Shown: positions 53,450 to 64,000, numbered from the stretch's first letter. The stretch is DNA of 64,000 nucleotides from Microvelia longipes (GCA_018340805.1 JACMZG010001908.1:45297787-45361786), one strand, 5' to 3'. Notes: generated by a model not told the origin, from the letters alone. Program-made: numbers and translations.

Positions 53450-53844
53450 GTATTTTCTTTAAAAAATTGATTTAATTTATTTTAAATGTTAAGATGGCGA
53501 ATGACAATAAAGTTTCATGTACTTATTCACTTTGGTACCGACCTTAATTTTACAAAACACTGTGTGGATTTTTGGTCTCGGAATGTGAAGGTTTGTATTA
53601 ATTTCTTTACAGATCTCTTAGTAGGAGTGTTCTGTTACCCTTTATTTACAGGGTGGACCCCATTCTCCCCCCTCTTAAAATTTAAATCATTAGACGTTAT
53701 GTCTATGGTTTATGGTCTATGGTCTATTGTCTTATGTTGTATAAGGTAACTTCACTATGGTGGTTTATTGAACTTCGGGTGTAAAAAAAAGTAAATTGTA
53801 CATTTAATGTGCTTTTTGGGTTCTTAGGAAGAATAAAATACATT

Positions 53845-55875
53845 TTGCCCCTCACATGTATTTGTCTATTTTGCCCCTCCAATATTTTTGTCTATTTTGC
53901 CTCTCACATATTTTTGTCTATTTTGCCCCTCACATAGTTTTGTCTATTGACATTTTTTTTTGCTCCTCAAAAATTATGTCTATTTTTACCCCTCACATAT
54001 TTTTGTCTATTTTGCCTCTCATATATTATTGTCTATTTTGCCCCTCACATATTTTTGTCTATTTTGCCTCTCACATATTTGTCTATTTTTCCCCTCACAT
54101 ATTTTGACTATTTTGCCTCTCACTATTTTGTCTATTTTTACCCCTCACTTATTTTTGTCTATTTTGCCTCTCACATATTTTTTGTTCTTTGCCCTCAACA
54201 TTTTTTTTAATATTTTCCTCTCACAATTTTTGTCTATTTTTCCTCTCACATATTTTGTCTATTTGCCCCTTACATAGTTTGTCTATTTGCCTCTCACATT
54301 TTTTGTCTTGCTCCTCAAAAATTATGTCTATTTTACCCCTCACATATTTTTGTCTATTTTGCCTCTCACATATTATTGTCTATTTTGCCCTCACATATTT
54401 TGTCATATTTGTCCTCACATATTTTTGTCTATTTTGTCCCTCACATATTTTTGTCTATTTTGCCCTCACATATTTTTGTCTATTTTGCCTCTCACATATT
54501 TTTGTCTATTTTGCCCCTCACTTATTTCTCTTTTGCCTCTCACATATTTTTGTCTTGCCCTCCAAAATTTGTCTTATTTTCCCTCAAATTTTTGTCTATT
54601 TTGCCTCTCAAATATTTTTGTCTATTGCCTCTCACATATATTGTCTATTTGCCCCTCACATATTTTTGTCTATTTTGTCCCTCACATATTTTTGTCTATT
54701 TTGCCCCTTACATATTTTTGTCTATTTTGCCTCTCACATATTTTTGTCTTGCTCCTCAAATATTTTTGTCTATTTCACCCCTGACATATTTTTATCTATT
54801 TTGCCTCACATATTTTTGTCTATTTAGCCCCTCACATATTTTTGACTATTTTGCTTCTCACATTTTGTTTCTTTTGCCCCTCACATATTTTTTAATATTT
54901 TGCCTCTCACATATTTTTGTCTATTTTTCCTCTCACATATTTTTGTCTATTTTGCCCCTCACATAGTTTTGTCTATTTTGCCTCTCACATTTTTTGTCTT
55001 GCTCCTCAAAAAATTATGTCTATTTTACCCCTCACATATTTTTGTCTATTTGCCTCTCATATTTATTGTCTATTTTGCCCCTCACATTTTTGTCTATTTG
55101 CCTCACATATTTTTGTCTATTTAGCCCCTCACATATTTTTGACTATTTTGCCTCTCACATATTTTTGTCTATTTTACCCCTCACTTATTTTTGTCTATTT
55201 TGCCTCTCACATATTTTTGTTTCTTTTGCCCCTCACATATTTTTTAATATTTTGCCTCTCACATATTTTTGTCTATTTTTTCCTCTCACATATTTTGTCT
55301 ATTTTGCCCCTTACATAGTTTTGTCTATTTTGCCTCTCACATTTTTTGTCTTGCTCCTCAAAAATTATGTCTATTTTACCCTCACATATTTTGTCTATTT
55401 TGCCTCTCACATATTATGTCTATTTTGCCCCTCACATATTTTTGCTATTTTGTCCCTCACATATTTTGTCTATTTGTCCCTCACATATTTTGTCTATTTT
55501 GCCCCTCACATATTTTTTTGTCTATTTTGCCTCCATATATTTTGTCTATTTTGCCCCTCACTTTTTGTCTCTTTTGCCTCTCACATATTTTTGTCTTGCT
55601 CCTCCAAAATTTTTGTCTATTTTACCCCTCACTTATTTTTGTCTATTTTGCCTCTCAAATATTTTGTCTATTTTGCCTCTCACATATTATTGTCTATTTT
55701 GCCCCTCACATATTTTTGTCTATTTTGTCCCTCACATATTTTTGTCTATTTTGCCCCTTACATATTTTTGTCTATTTGCCTCTCACATATTTTGTCTTGC
55801 TCTCAAAATTTTTGTCTATTTCACCCCTGACATATTTTATCTATTTTGCCTCACATATTTTTGTCTATTTTGGCG
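53845..55875. repeat. ~25-bp minisatellite, ~80 units
   Basis: The unit CTCACATATTTTTGTCTATT plus TTGCC is repeated over 2 kb with many one-base length changes. Higher-order variants (for example the TTGCTCCTCAAAAATTATGTC block) recur about every 350-700 bp. Overlapping open frames rich in Phe, Leu, Ser, Cys and Tyr exist in all three frames because the array lacks stops; they are not genes. Confidence 0.9.
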
Positions 55876-56369
55876 ATAATAAGTACCCAAAGTGCAAAAA
55901 ATTGACATTTTAGCTCAAAATTGAAAATTAAAGATAAAGTATTGACTTAGAACATCTGGCCAATTGACATTGGACACAAATGTACATCTATAGGAGGTCA
56001 ATCAATCCTATTAGCGAATTACCTTTGGAAATTCGCCTAATGGGATAGGCGTCATGGTGGAATTCGTATGAGAATAGATATTCTCAATTTCCATTCCATG
56101 ACGCCATATCTCGCAATATGTTAATATTTGACGAACCAAACGTTGAGCCACAAGCATTTTGAAACTTTCAAGCTTCTCTTTCAGGAGCTCAATTATCATG
56201 TAACATTAAGTATGAGGAATATCAGGTTGTTCAAAGGACACCTGTTATTGTTTGTACAAACAGATATTTTTTCCTGATAATGATGAATTTAACTGTCGCA
56301 TGTATAAAATAACATTTCATAAATACGACTTTAATGAATTTAATAAAAAAATATTACCTGTTTTTTTTT

Positions 56370-56605
56370 TAGTAACTGCTTAGGTTCTAAAGCATGAACC
56401 GAACCCACCTATGGGCATGGTCTTGCATAAGCAAGAAATGGGTTGTTTAGCACGGAAACACGCATTCAAATGAAATTCGCCCGACAGCGGACCACCGGGC
56501 CGGAATTATTTATTTAGTAGTTGTAAACTTATGTAATGTAAAAAGCACGGAAACACGCATCCAAAGGAAATTCGCCCGACATGCGGATCATCGCCCAAGA
56601 ATTAT
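56370..56605. mobile_element. MITE family A right half with duplicated end
   Basis: Same layout as 29320-29630: GTAACTGCTTAGGTTCTAAA to GCGGACCACCGGGCCGGAAT, then a second end to 56600. Confidence 0.6.
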
Positions 56606-56667
56606 TTTCTAGTTGTAAACTTATATTAAGTAAAAAAAAAACGATAAAAAAATTATATAGACCCTTC

Positions 56668-56752
56668 CAGGATGTGAACCCAGGTACCCTGAGTTTGAGT
56701 GATCGTATTGACTCCGGACCACTGGCATTCAACTCAGAGGCCCGAAAAACAT
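56668..56752 (-). mobile_element. tRNA-like SINE head, second family, copy 2
   Basis: Minus-strand copy of the block at 30928-31015, with a B-box variant GGTTCACATCC and the shared CAGGGTACCTGGGTTC. It lies in the centre of the large foldback structure. Confidence 0.4.
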
Positions 56753-56789
56753 TGAAAACGACACACTACTCGAAATTTAATTTTCAACG

Positions 56790-57080
56790 ACCGTAATTTT
56801 GGTTTTCTATAATTTTTGTGGGTTTTTCGACTTTTTGGTCACTTAAAGTAGTTGTATCGACTTCGAACCGGTTTCATTCGATTCAACATCTCAAAGACAT
56901 AAATATTGACCTTTTCGCGCGAAAAATATTAACCCGAATTTGCCGATTTTTTAACATTTCGCTGACTCAGCAAACTGGGTTAAAAAAAAAAACTGGTTTC
57001 AATAGGGTTCGTGTCTCCCGAAGGTTGATTTTTGTACCAAGTTTGGTTAAAAAATATTAATCCGTTCGAAAGATAGAGTG
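56790..57080 (+). repeat. dispersed repeat, inverted relative to 11300-11640
   Basis: GACTTTTTGGTCACTTAAAG through CCGAAGGTTGATTTTTGTAC and AATCCGTTCGAAAGATAG. Non-coding. Confidence 0.6.
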
Positions 57081-57113
57081 TTTACATGAAAGTGTCTAGA
57101 AATACAAATATAA

Positions 57114-57233
<120 letters not shown>

Positions 57234-57844
57234 AAAGTTTCACAAAACGTATTTTTCGTCATTAGGGACCTCTGAAACCGATTTGTGTCGAGGTCCGAGG
57301 TTCGAATTCCACCATGCCTATCCCATTAGGCGAATTTCAAAGGTAATTCGCTAATAGGATTGATTGGCCTCCTATAGATGTACATTTGTGTCCAATGTCA
57401 ATTGGCCAAATGTTCTAAGTCAATACTTTATCTTTAATTTTCAATTTTGAGCTAAAATGTCAATTTTTTGCACTTTGGGTACTTATTATCGCCAAAATAG
57501 ACAAAAATATGTGAGGCAAAATAGATAAAAATATGTCAGGGGTGAAATAGACAAAAATATTTGAGGAGCAAGACAAAAATATGTGAGAGGCAAAATAGAC
57601 AAAAATTTGTAAGGGGCAAAATATGTGGGACAAAATAGACAAAAATGAGGGCAAAATAGACAATAATATGTGAGAGGCAAAATGACAAAATATTTGAGAG
57701 GCAAAATAGACAAAATAAGTGAGGAGTAAAATAGACAAAAATTTTGGAGGAAGAAGACAAAAATATGTGAGAGGCAAAAGAGACAAAAATAAGTGAGGGC
57801 AAAATAGACAAAAATATGTGAAGGCAAAATACTTCTACATCTAC

Positions 57845-58033
57845 CTTCTACATCTACTACGACGACAACGACATGTCCGAGTCCTAGAGTTGGCGGGCTA
57901 TTTGTCTAATGCTGGCCGGGCGCGCGGAAGCAGCGAGCGCTTCCGCGCTTGCCCATTGCCAGTGCATATTAGACAAATAGCCCGCCAACTCTAGGACTCG
58001 GACATGTCGTTGTCGTCGTAGTAGATGTAGAAG
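57845..58033. repeat. terminal-hairpin-like palindrome (parvovirus ITR type)
   Basis: Two perfect 66-bp inverted arms (57845-57910 and 57968-58033) enclose a 57-nt GC-rich centre that is itself nearly palindromic (GCGCGGAAGC and GCTTCCGCGC around AGCGA). The whole 189 nt would fold into one long hairpin. GC content is far above the surroundings. The outer 13 bp (CTTCTACATCTAC) are duplicated just outside at 57832-57844. Position next to a capsid frame makes an inverted terminal repeat the best reading. Confidence 0.75.
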
Positions 58034-58178
58034 GGAATTATGAATCTTTCTTTCAAAAGACAAAATATAGATACGTCATATGATTTGCAAGGTCACGCGT
58101 GCATAATAACATGACAATAACGTGTCAGTGTTTGTTGAGGACTGCATCGCAACACATCGAGTCAAAGTGTAAGTGTAT

Positions 58179-59009
58179 ATGCCATTCCATTGGCCTTCTT
58201 ATAAGTACCTAGGACCCGGGACATCGGACTTTACACAAGAGCCAGTAGATCGAGACGACAGTATAGCACGTGAGCACGATTTGAATTATAATTTTGCTGT
58301 ATCAGGTGAAGAAATACACGACGCTGATAGACAGGCTATTAGCGAATTTTGGTCTGATTTCACTAACACTGGAAACGTACATTCTTTAGTTGGATCTATC
58401 GGTTTAGGAGTTAAATATGGTACAGAATCATTATTTAAATCTACATTGTACCCTAGAATGAACTCATCTTCGATAAACAAAGCTATTTATTCGTTGCGAC
58501 AAAGATATTTAAGTAGATACGCTAGAGAACATAATATAAGTTACCAAGAAGCTCAAAGAAATCAACGTGAGATACTAAACAGTAGTGCTGATTACTTATC
58601 TCAAATTCAAGAACTACGAGACAGTGTTAATAATCCAAACACTTTTCAAAGTGCTAGTGATAGATTAAATAAACAAAGAGGATTAGGAAGACCTGCTGCT
58701 ACAACAACTCAAAATCCCGGAACTAGTAATCAAGATAACGAAGAAACATTAAATCCCGAGAATTATTTTAAAGATATGGACTTATTTAATAACGTTAATA
58801 CACAAATGGATACCGTCGATGGGCCAGTGATAAAAAACAACAAAGCGGTGTGGAGGCAACTGTCGTGGACCTCCGTGATGGGCCAAGCTCAACAATTGCA
58901 AATTTTACATATTCCTAATATTAAGCCTCAAACAATTACCATTAGGCATTCACATTATTCCAGACCTGGGGTTATAAATTTAAAATGTGGAGAATACTAC
59001 AGTAAATAA
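58179..59009 (+). CDS. endogenous densovirus-like capsid (VP1) N-terminal region with phospholipase A2 domain
   Basis: 276 codons open from ATG at 58179 to TAA at 59007. Residues about 7-40 carry the parvoviral PLA2 signature: the calcium-loop motif YLGPGT, then the catalytic HD in EHDLNY. In parvoviruses this VP1-unique domain breaches the endosomal membrane during entry (known). Both active-site motifs are intact here. The rest is Asn/Gln-rich and polar, as VP1 linkers are. Full densovirus capsid proteins are far longer; the frame stops early and capsid-like sequence continues in other frames (next entry). The hairpin 145 bp upstream supports viral origin. It is unclear whether the open frame is recent or kept by selection. 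Confidence 0.8.
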   Translation: MPFHWPSYKYLGPGTSDFTQEPVDRDDSIAREHDLNYNFAVSGEEIHDADRQAISEFWSDFTNTGNVHSLVGSIGLGVKYGTESLFKSTLYPRMNSSSINKAIYSLRQRYLSRYAREHNISYQEAQRNQREILNSSADYLSQIQELRDSVNNPNTFQSASDRLNKQRGLGRPAATTTQNPGTSNQDNEETLNPENYFKDMDLFNNVNTQMDTVDGPVIKNNKAVWRQLSWTSVMGQAQQLQILHIPNIKPQTITIRHSHYSRPGVINLKCGEYYSK

Positions 59010-59300
59010 ATCGTACTTATTACATTATCCTCTGGCTCTTTTACTGTGGACTTATTACCTTTTACTTATTCCATCTGAGTTTGAAACTTACCCAAAGGTT
59101 GTTTTGTAGAACAAGTATTTGTTAAAGTGACACCTAAGGAAATTGTAGTTTTGATACTGGTACTACAATAGTAGCGCTAATAATCAGCAAACCTTGTTCG
59201 ATATCTCTGTGGGATTGAACCATTAAATATCTCCTACGTCACAGATTAGTAAAGCACAAGTAAGCCACATGGCACGAATTAAAAACAGAGGATAATGTAA
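59010..59300 (+). pseudogene. frame-broken continuation of the densovirus-like capsid gene
   Basis: After the stop at 59009, conceptual translation in shifting frames keeps densovirus capsid features. These are a W-x(5)-L-x-P-x-E-F type stretch near 59046-59080, a basic VKVTP stretch near 59128, an FDTG motif near 59157 and a VGLN motif near 59210. At least two frame changes and several stops separate them. Similarity fades at about 59.3 kb, where a MITE (family A) begins. A 15-bp inverted pair (59020-59034 and 59286-59300) brackets this part and is unexplained. This is a decayed remnant. Confidence 0.6.
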
Positions 59301-59329
59301 AAGGATAATTGATCGTTGTTTTACAGGTA

Positions 59330-59755
59330 CATGCGAAATGCGCTAAAACCTTTAAAGATAACTGACTAAGCTTAAAGATAAGTAACTAAGCTTTAAACTA
59401 GTGCAAATAATAGTGCGTACTTCTAATTTTAGAGGCATAGTTTTGTAGAACCAACTGGATGATTTTGCACAAATTTCCTTTGGAAAATACAGACAAAATG
59501 AGTTACAAGCAGTGCTTGACAATTGAGTGACTGCTTAGGTTCTAAAGCATGAACCGGAACCATGCAATGGCATGGTTCTTGCTATGCAAGAAATGGTTGT
59601 TTAGCGCGGAAACACGCGTTCTAATGAAATTCGCCTGACAGCGGACCACCGCGCCGGAATTATTTATTAGTAGTTGTAAACTTATGTAATGTAAAAGCAC
59701 GGAAACACGCATCCAAGAAAGTCGCCCGACATGCGGACCACCGTACCAGAATTAT
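59330..59755. mobile_element. MITE family A copy following the viral remnant
   Basis: GAAATGCGCTAAAACCTTTA to GCGGACCACCGCGCCGGAAT, then the duplicated end to 59752. It seems to cut off the viral sequence. Confidence 0.65.
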
Positions 59756-59849
59756 TTTTTAAATAATATCGATTTTATAAATAACGAATATTGCATATTA
59801 AAATGTTAACGGCCAATAAAATTTTATTTTTCTTACTTCTATTCGACGT

Positions 59850-60370
59850 TGGACATGTCGATATCGTCAGACAAGGGAACTTATTATGAATTGGCAGTAA
59901 AAAGTTCTACCGCTAATAAACTTTTAGTTTGTAAGTTATTGAAAAACATAAAAATTTTGGTGGGACGCCTAAAATTACACGAAAAAGTTCGTTTGCGTCT
60001 ATTAATCTCGTTTTAACGCATAATTTCATACATACTGGTATATCGTTTTCATTCATATTTCATTCCCTTGTATAAAAGGATGGACGGAAAATCTAATTTT
60101 TTAAAATCCATCCATTTTACACAATTTTCTCCCATTTTCAAAAATTGTATTTTTTACCATTTTTGTTTATTATTTGTAACTTAGTTTTGTGTAAATAACC
60201 CAATTATTTATTTTTAAACTATACATTTTCAAATCGAGTGATACATTGGTAGTGCTAATAAATGATGTAAAGCGAATCACAAGTACAATCACATAGCACC
60301 CAAGACTTTAGACAAACATCTTATTCTGAGGTAGAGCGAAAACGTCTAAGAGTCAGACGTAAAGAAACGT
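59850..60370 (+). other. possible second viral terminus fragment with TATA box (uncertain)
   Basis: 59855-59897 resembles the inner edge of the hairpin and its flank (GGACATGTCG ... GTC ... AAGGGAA ... TTATGAAT) in the same orientation. A TATAAAAGG box lies at about 60072, and an open stretch around 60265-60368 encodes a basic, Ser/Gln-rich peptide ending RLRVRRKET. It may be decayed sequence from another viral copy or chance. No non-structural protein motif was recognised. Confidence 0.2.
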
Positions 60371-60529
60371 AACCATTGGGCCCTAAAGGTTTAACCCGCT
60401 AGATTGGCTTATTTTGGCTCCCTGATAAAGGATCAGGTGCTCTGCCATTCTAGATTGGGCGATTGTGGCTCCTGGGCCCCATCAAAGTCCTGATAATGAC
60501 CCCAAAATTCGTTTTAGCCCAATAGCGCT

Positions 60530-61110
60530 GTTCCTATTGGTTTTATCAAAGGATCTTGAATAAAGAGGATGACGCACAAAGTCGATTTGCCATACAAAAA
60601 GTGACCCATCGAAAACCAAAAAATAGAGAGAATTCAACACAAACAAACGTCAAAAACCAACTGCACATACTAGGTACAAACTACGCATGCTTACAATTCT
60701 TATAACAGCGCAGGTCTTAAATTTTAGAGGCAAATTTACCTCTCAATGTTTCCCATTGTTTATTGCTTGAAAAGTATAAACAATGGGTAACCTTGTTATA
60801 TCCAATTATAACAAAACACGCTTAAATTATACTCACTGAAGTAGCAAAGTATGGTCCAAAATTTAAAATAATAAGGACAAATGACTTAACAAGCACCTCA
60901 AATGTAACAATCACGAGATGCACAAAGAAAGTTGAGAAGCAAACTCGACAACCTGGTACAAAAATTGCGTTGGCGCCATTTTTTCATTATAACCAAGGGG
61001 AAGGTAAGTTTGCTCCTATTTCTCTATCTCTTACAACTTCCATGGGGTCAGAAATGTTCCTTAATGCGTCATCCCCTTTATTCAAGAACCTTGGTTTTGT
61101 CAGACAAATA
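60530..61110. mobile_element. possible MITE with ~35-bp inverted ends
   Basis: TCTTGAATAAAGAGGATGAC (60552) is inverted at about 61067-61086 as GTCATCCCCTTTATTCAAGA. The interior has no gene. Confidence 0.4.
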
Positions 61111-61640
61111 AAGTCTTATTTAAAGTTTATTAAATTTGTGGCAAATTAATGTTTTAACCGTCAAAATGGTTTAATAGAACATGACCAGAGATATAACTGT
61201 TCCAGTATTACCAAAAATACATCAAAAATATCAAATTTACACCCACAAACTTACAAAAACCATAAAATTGCATGTTTTTCTTTTTATCATGTAAAATTAT
61301 AAAAATATAGGCAAACTAAAAAGTCAAGCATATAAATAAATAAATAAAACATTATTTATTTAAATGTTACTTTTTACATATTGCATTTTCTTCAAAATCT
61401 TAATAAAAACATGCATTACATACCTTTACTTTAGTTTCTCTTGTTCTTTAACCAAATTATTATAGCAATTATTTAACAGAATTTGATTCAAAATCATTAA
61501 ATTATCACGTGCATTTTAAAGTACGAAACACGATAAAATGTAATACTCACCTAATGTTATCAGGGTTGCCAATAAAATTAAATAAAACAACCTAAATCCG
61601 AAAAGGCGCATGCGCAGTTATTCTAATTTTAGCATTTGTC

Positions 61641-61962
61641 TCATAGAGATATATACTAGAAGGGGCATAGCCTACCTTAATACATTGAGAGGCCTGAAAC
61701 AATTTTAGTGGGGCTCTCAGGGGCTCTGTGTAACCTCATTGAAACCTCCTCTAAGAGGGAGTTAAGGTTATAATTAATCAATTGTTTTCGGCTTCCCGCA
61801 GATTGTTTGTGTTGTGATTTGTATTTTAAACATTCTACTGTATAATTCACTGTTTTTTTTGTTATGTTTATTTGATGGTAATGATAATCGAATGTGGTCA
61901 GGTTACTTTTTCGATGTTTCAAAATTCAACCAATAGGGCCCCTCTAGTAATATATCTCTATG
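61641..61962. mobile_element. MITE family B, best-preserved copy
   Basis: Inverted ends CATAGAGATATATACTAGA and TCTAGTAATATATCTCTATG. It matches 17553-17867 in opposite orientation throughout. Confidence 0.75.
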
Positions 61963-62029
61963 ATTAGTCTGATTTTTTTTACATGTGTTAGTATAGGAGT
62001 TTCCCTACTTGGTTTATAAATTACTTTAA

Positions 62030-62206
62030 TCATAACACAAGTAATGCGCAGGAAGCCGAAAGAATTGATTTATTATAACATTAACATACTCTCAGAATAT
62101 ATTTCAATAATGTTACACAGAGCCCCTGAGAGCCCCAATGATATTTCAGGACTCTTAATGTATTGAGATGGGCTATGCTCCGCTCCTTCTAGTATATATC
62201 TCTATT
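62030..62206. mobile_element. MITE family B, partial copy
   Basis: Contains GAGCCCCTGAGAGCCCCAAT and ends CTTCTAGTATATATCTCTAT; the left half is missing. Confidence 0.55.
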
Positions 62207-62244
62207 TGTTGTTTGTTGTGTTTCTTGTTTTGCCCCAAACTTAT

Positions 62245-62254
62245 ATATATAATA

Positions 62255-62291
<37 letters not shown>

Positions 62292-62294
62292 ATA

Positions 62295-62335
<41 letters not shown>
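62245..62335. repeat. (AT)n microsatellite
   Basis: About 90 bp of AT repeats. Confidence 0.9.
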
Positions 62336-62338
<3 letters not shown>

Positions 62339-62792
62339 CATTAAAAATTTGATCGCACATTCGTTTTCCCGCCCTTGAAATTGCCAACCTTACAACTATC
62401 TCTTTAAATAGCGAATTGAAAAAGTAGTAACAATTATTCCACTCATCTAGGTTGGCAACATTGTTTAAATCAGCTGATTAAGTCTAAAATCTGAAATTTG
62501 TTGATAATGAACTACTCCGTGGGGGGTTTGAATTTTATGTTATGTTAAATTTTTATGATTATATTTTTTTAGCTAAAAATCATCAGTATTATTTGTGTCA
62601 AAAGAGTAATGGGGTAGTTGGTCTCCTAGTAGTTCGTTTTTGTCTCTAATTAATAAGTTATGGGCTAACTGTCTCGTAAAGTTCACAGGATATCAAAAGT
62701 TCAACATTGTGAGTTTGTTTACCTTATTTTGATTTATCTGTTATAAATTGTTTTTATATTTTTAAAATTGTTATTGATTTAATTTTACACAG

Positions 62793-62937
62793 GTGTTATT
62801 AGTATCAGTAGAGCCCAATATGAGGTTTAACAAGCACGAGCTGTTAACGCTGGCCACTCAACCTTCTCAAAAATTTGATAAGGAAGGTGTCCTCTATATC
62901 AGAGAAAGACAAGAGGGCTTCTTCAGGAGAACAGATA
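62793..62937 (+). CDS. probable first coding exon of the next gene (unknown product)
   Basis: Acceptor tttacacag|GTG at 62792/62793, ATG at 62820 and donor ATA|gtgagt at 62938. The 39 whole codons begin MRFNKHELLTLATQPSQ and end GFFRRTD. An upstream 5' UTR exon ending near 62709 at ATT|gtgagt is plausible, making a short 83-bp intron. The start resembles the R-Y-x-K-x-E-L-L eIF4E-binding motif seen in 4E-T and GIGYF-type proteins, but with Phe for Tyr; the rest does not match 4E-T as I know it. Function left open. The gene would continue beyond the window. Confidence 0.45.
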
Positions 62938-64000
62938 GTGAGTTATTGCTGTTTAATTTGCAATTATTATTATTATGGACTGTTTTTATGAACTTTAAAT
63001 TAAGTTTTAAATGTCACAATAAAACTTTCATTTCTCTAAGAACTAAGAAGGGAGAAGAGGGTAAGATACAGTTACTCACTTAAAAATATTCGTTAAATAT
63101 AATATCAAGAATCATTATCATTTAGCTTAGCATAACCAGAGAGTGTAGCATAATGTCTCCCTATATTCATTTACTAAGTACACACAGCATTGTAAATCCG
63201 CTGATTGTATCAAGTACAGTTAAAAAAATGCAGTACAGTTAAATAAGTTAAATACAATTAGTACGTTCACACACACTGCTAGATCCATGTATCGTATAGA
63301 ATACAATCTCTCAATACGGTAATATTAGCTGTGAACCATGCGGAGAGGATCCAATTGCATACGCTAGAACTAGGGAGATGGAATCTAAATGGATCCCCCG
63401 ATACGCTGTATGTACCTATAAAGAAGATCGTATTTAACGGATAACCTTCTCGTTGAACTTTTATTTCACTTCTATATTCCTGTTTTTGATCAAATAACTT
63501 TTGTAATATTATTTTTTTTTTTAGTGTAACTTTATTATTATGCAAAGAAATCACAATTTAATTAGATATATTTTTTGTTTTAAACTTTCTTATAACCAAA
63601 AGTGAACCTTCACTATAATAGACACCATGTATTGGCGGGATCAGTTATCACATAATCTCACTTGATGGACTAAACAAAGACGCTGTAAGAACAGTGAAGT
63701 TAGTTGACTATATTGCATACGTATCCAATACGATAGCCTGTTACATGTGCTGTGTGTACGTAACGAATTTATAAACCATACGGAGGGAAACCAGTCAGAT
63801 ACACTTGAATATGCATGTGATTCCAAAAAAATATTTGAATCACATGTGCTATGTGAAAATTATTTTTTATGACATTATTAATCTGCAATAATGACTAAGC
63901 TGTTGGGTGACCGTTGAGAATGAAACGAATGAATTTAATATCTAAGGGCAAGCGAAGCGAGTCCGAAAACATGTTGCAGTTTAAATTTTTTGAATTGTAT
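62938..64000. other. presumed intron of the downstream gene
   Basis: No further exon recognised. Two loosely similar blocks (63290-63375 and 63715-63810, sharing AAACCATACGGAG-like sequence) suggest an old direct repeat. Confidence 0.3.

Noticed and set aside
54189..55913. Long open frames (up to 278 codons) resembling multi-pass membrane proteins
   Set aside because: They are translations of the 25-bp minisatellite in three overlapping frames, with no start context, splice sites or non-repeat sequence.
61677..61922. 81-codon minus-strand frame
   Set aside because: It lies wholly in MITE family B and is broken in the copy at 17553-17867.

Overview
This is a eukaryotic, AT-rich, intron-bearing animal window. 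It is most likely an arthropod, and an insect such as a hemipteran is plausible, but I cannot fix the species. The reasons are a single-copy ciliary gene split into ten exons with GT/AG junctions, an invertebrate-type (densovirus-like) endogenous parvovirus fragment, R1/Jockey-like LINE pieces, tRNA-derived SINEs, many MITE/foldback elements, and long (AT)n arrays. No rRNA gene, intact tRNA gene or CRISPR array was seen.

Layout. 1-24.2 kb is intergenic and repeat-dominated: a MITE with 60-bp inverted ends and a 9-bp target duplication (1365-1874), diverged tandem repeats, three copies of a tRNA-derived SINE, and a run of minisatellites (4.3, 9.7, 13.1, 14.0-14.8, 15.2-15.8, 20.2-20.8, 21.2-21.7 and 23.9 kb). 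A 1.46-kb palindromic element lies at 21.76-23.22 kb. 24604-53429 (+) is a complete IFT56/TTC26 gene. I could place all ten coding exons with consistent phases, giving 545 codons plus stop, close to the family length of about 554. Its introns hold the LINE 3' end whose tail resembles the SINE tail, a perfect 148-bp-arm palindrome with an 11-bp target duplication (27.56-27.90 kb), a MITE with an 8-bp target duplication (39704-40241), a three-unit tandem of a 312-bp repeat (42.3-43.0 kb) and an R1-like reverse transcriptase fragment (50.8-51.7 kb). A possible antisense exon of another gene sits in intron 1 (26019-26229).

53.85-57.84 kb is a large foldback structure made of a 25-bp minisatellite plus a unique flank, repeated in inverted orientation around a 1.2-kb centre. 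Immediately next to it is the most notable feature. A GC-rich hairpin with perfect 66-bp arms (57845-58033) is followed 145 bp later by an open frame (58179-59009) carrying a parvoviral-type phospholipase A2 domain, then by frame-broken capsid-like coding sequence to about 59.3 kb. The order (terminal hairpin, then capsid gene reading inward) fits the capsid end of an ambisense densovirus-like genome captured in the host. The right end of the window holds more MITEs and, at 62793-62937, what looks like the first coding exon of the next gene.

Coding boundaries of IFT56 are firm to the base where splice sites and phase agree. Repeat boundaries are by eye and approximate. A long part of intron 9 (43.9-50.8 and 51.7-53.2 kb) has a different texture from the rest, and one repeat copy in it looks interrupted by small insertions; this may be low-quality assembled sequence.
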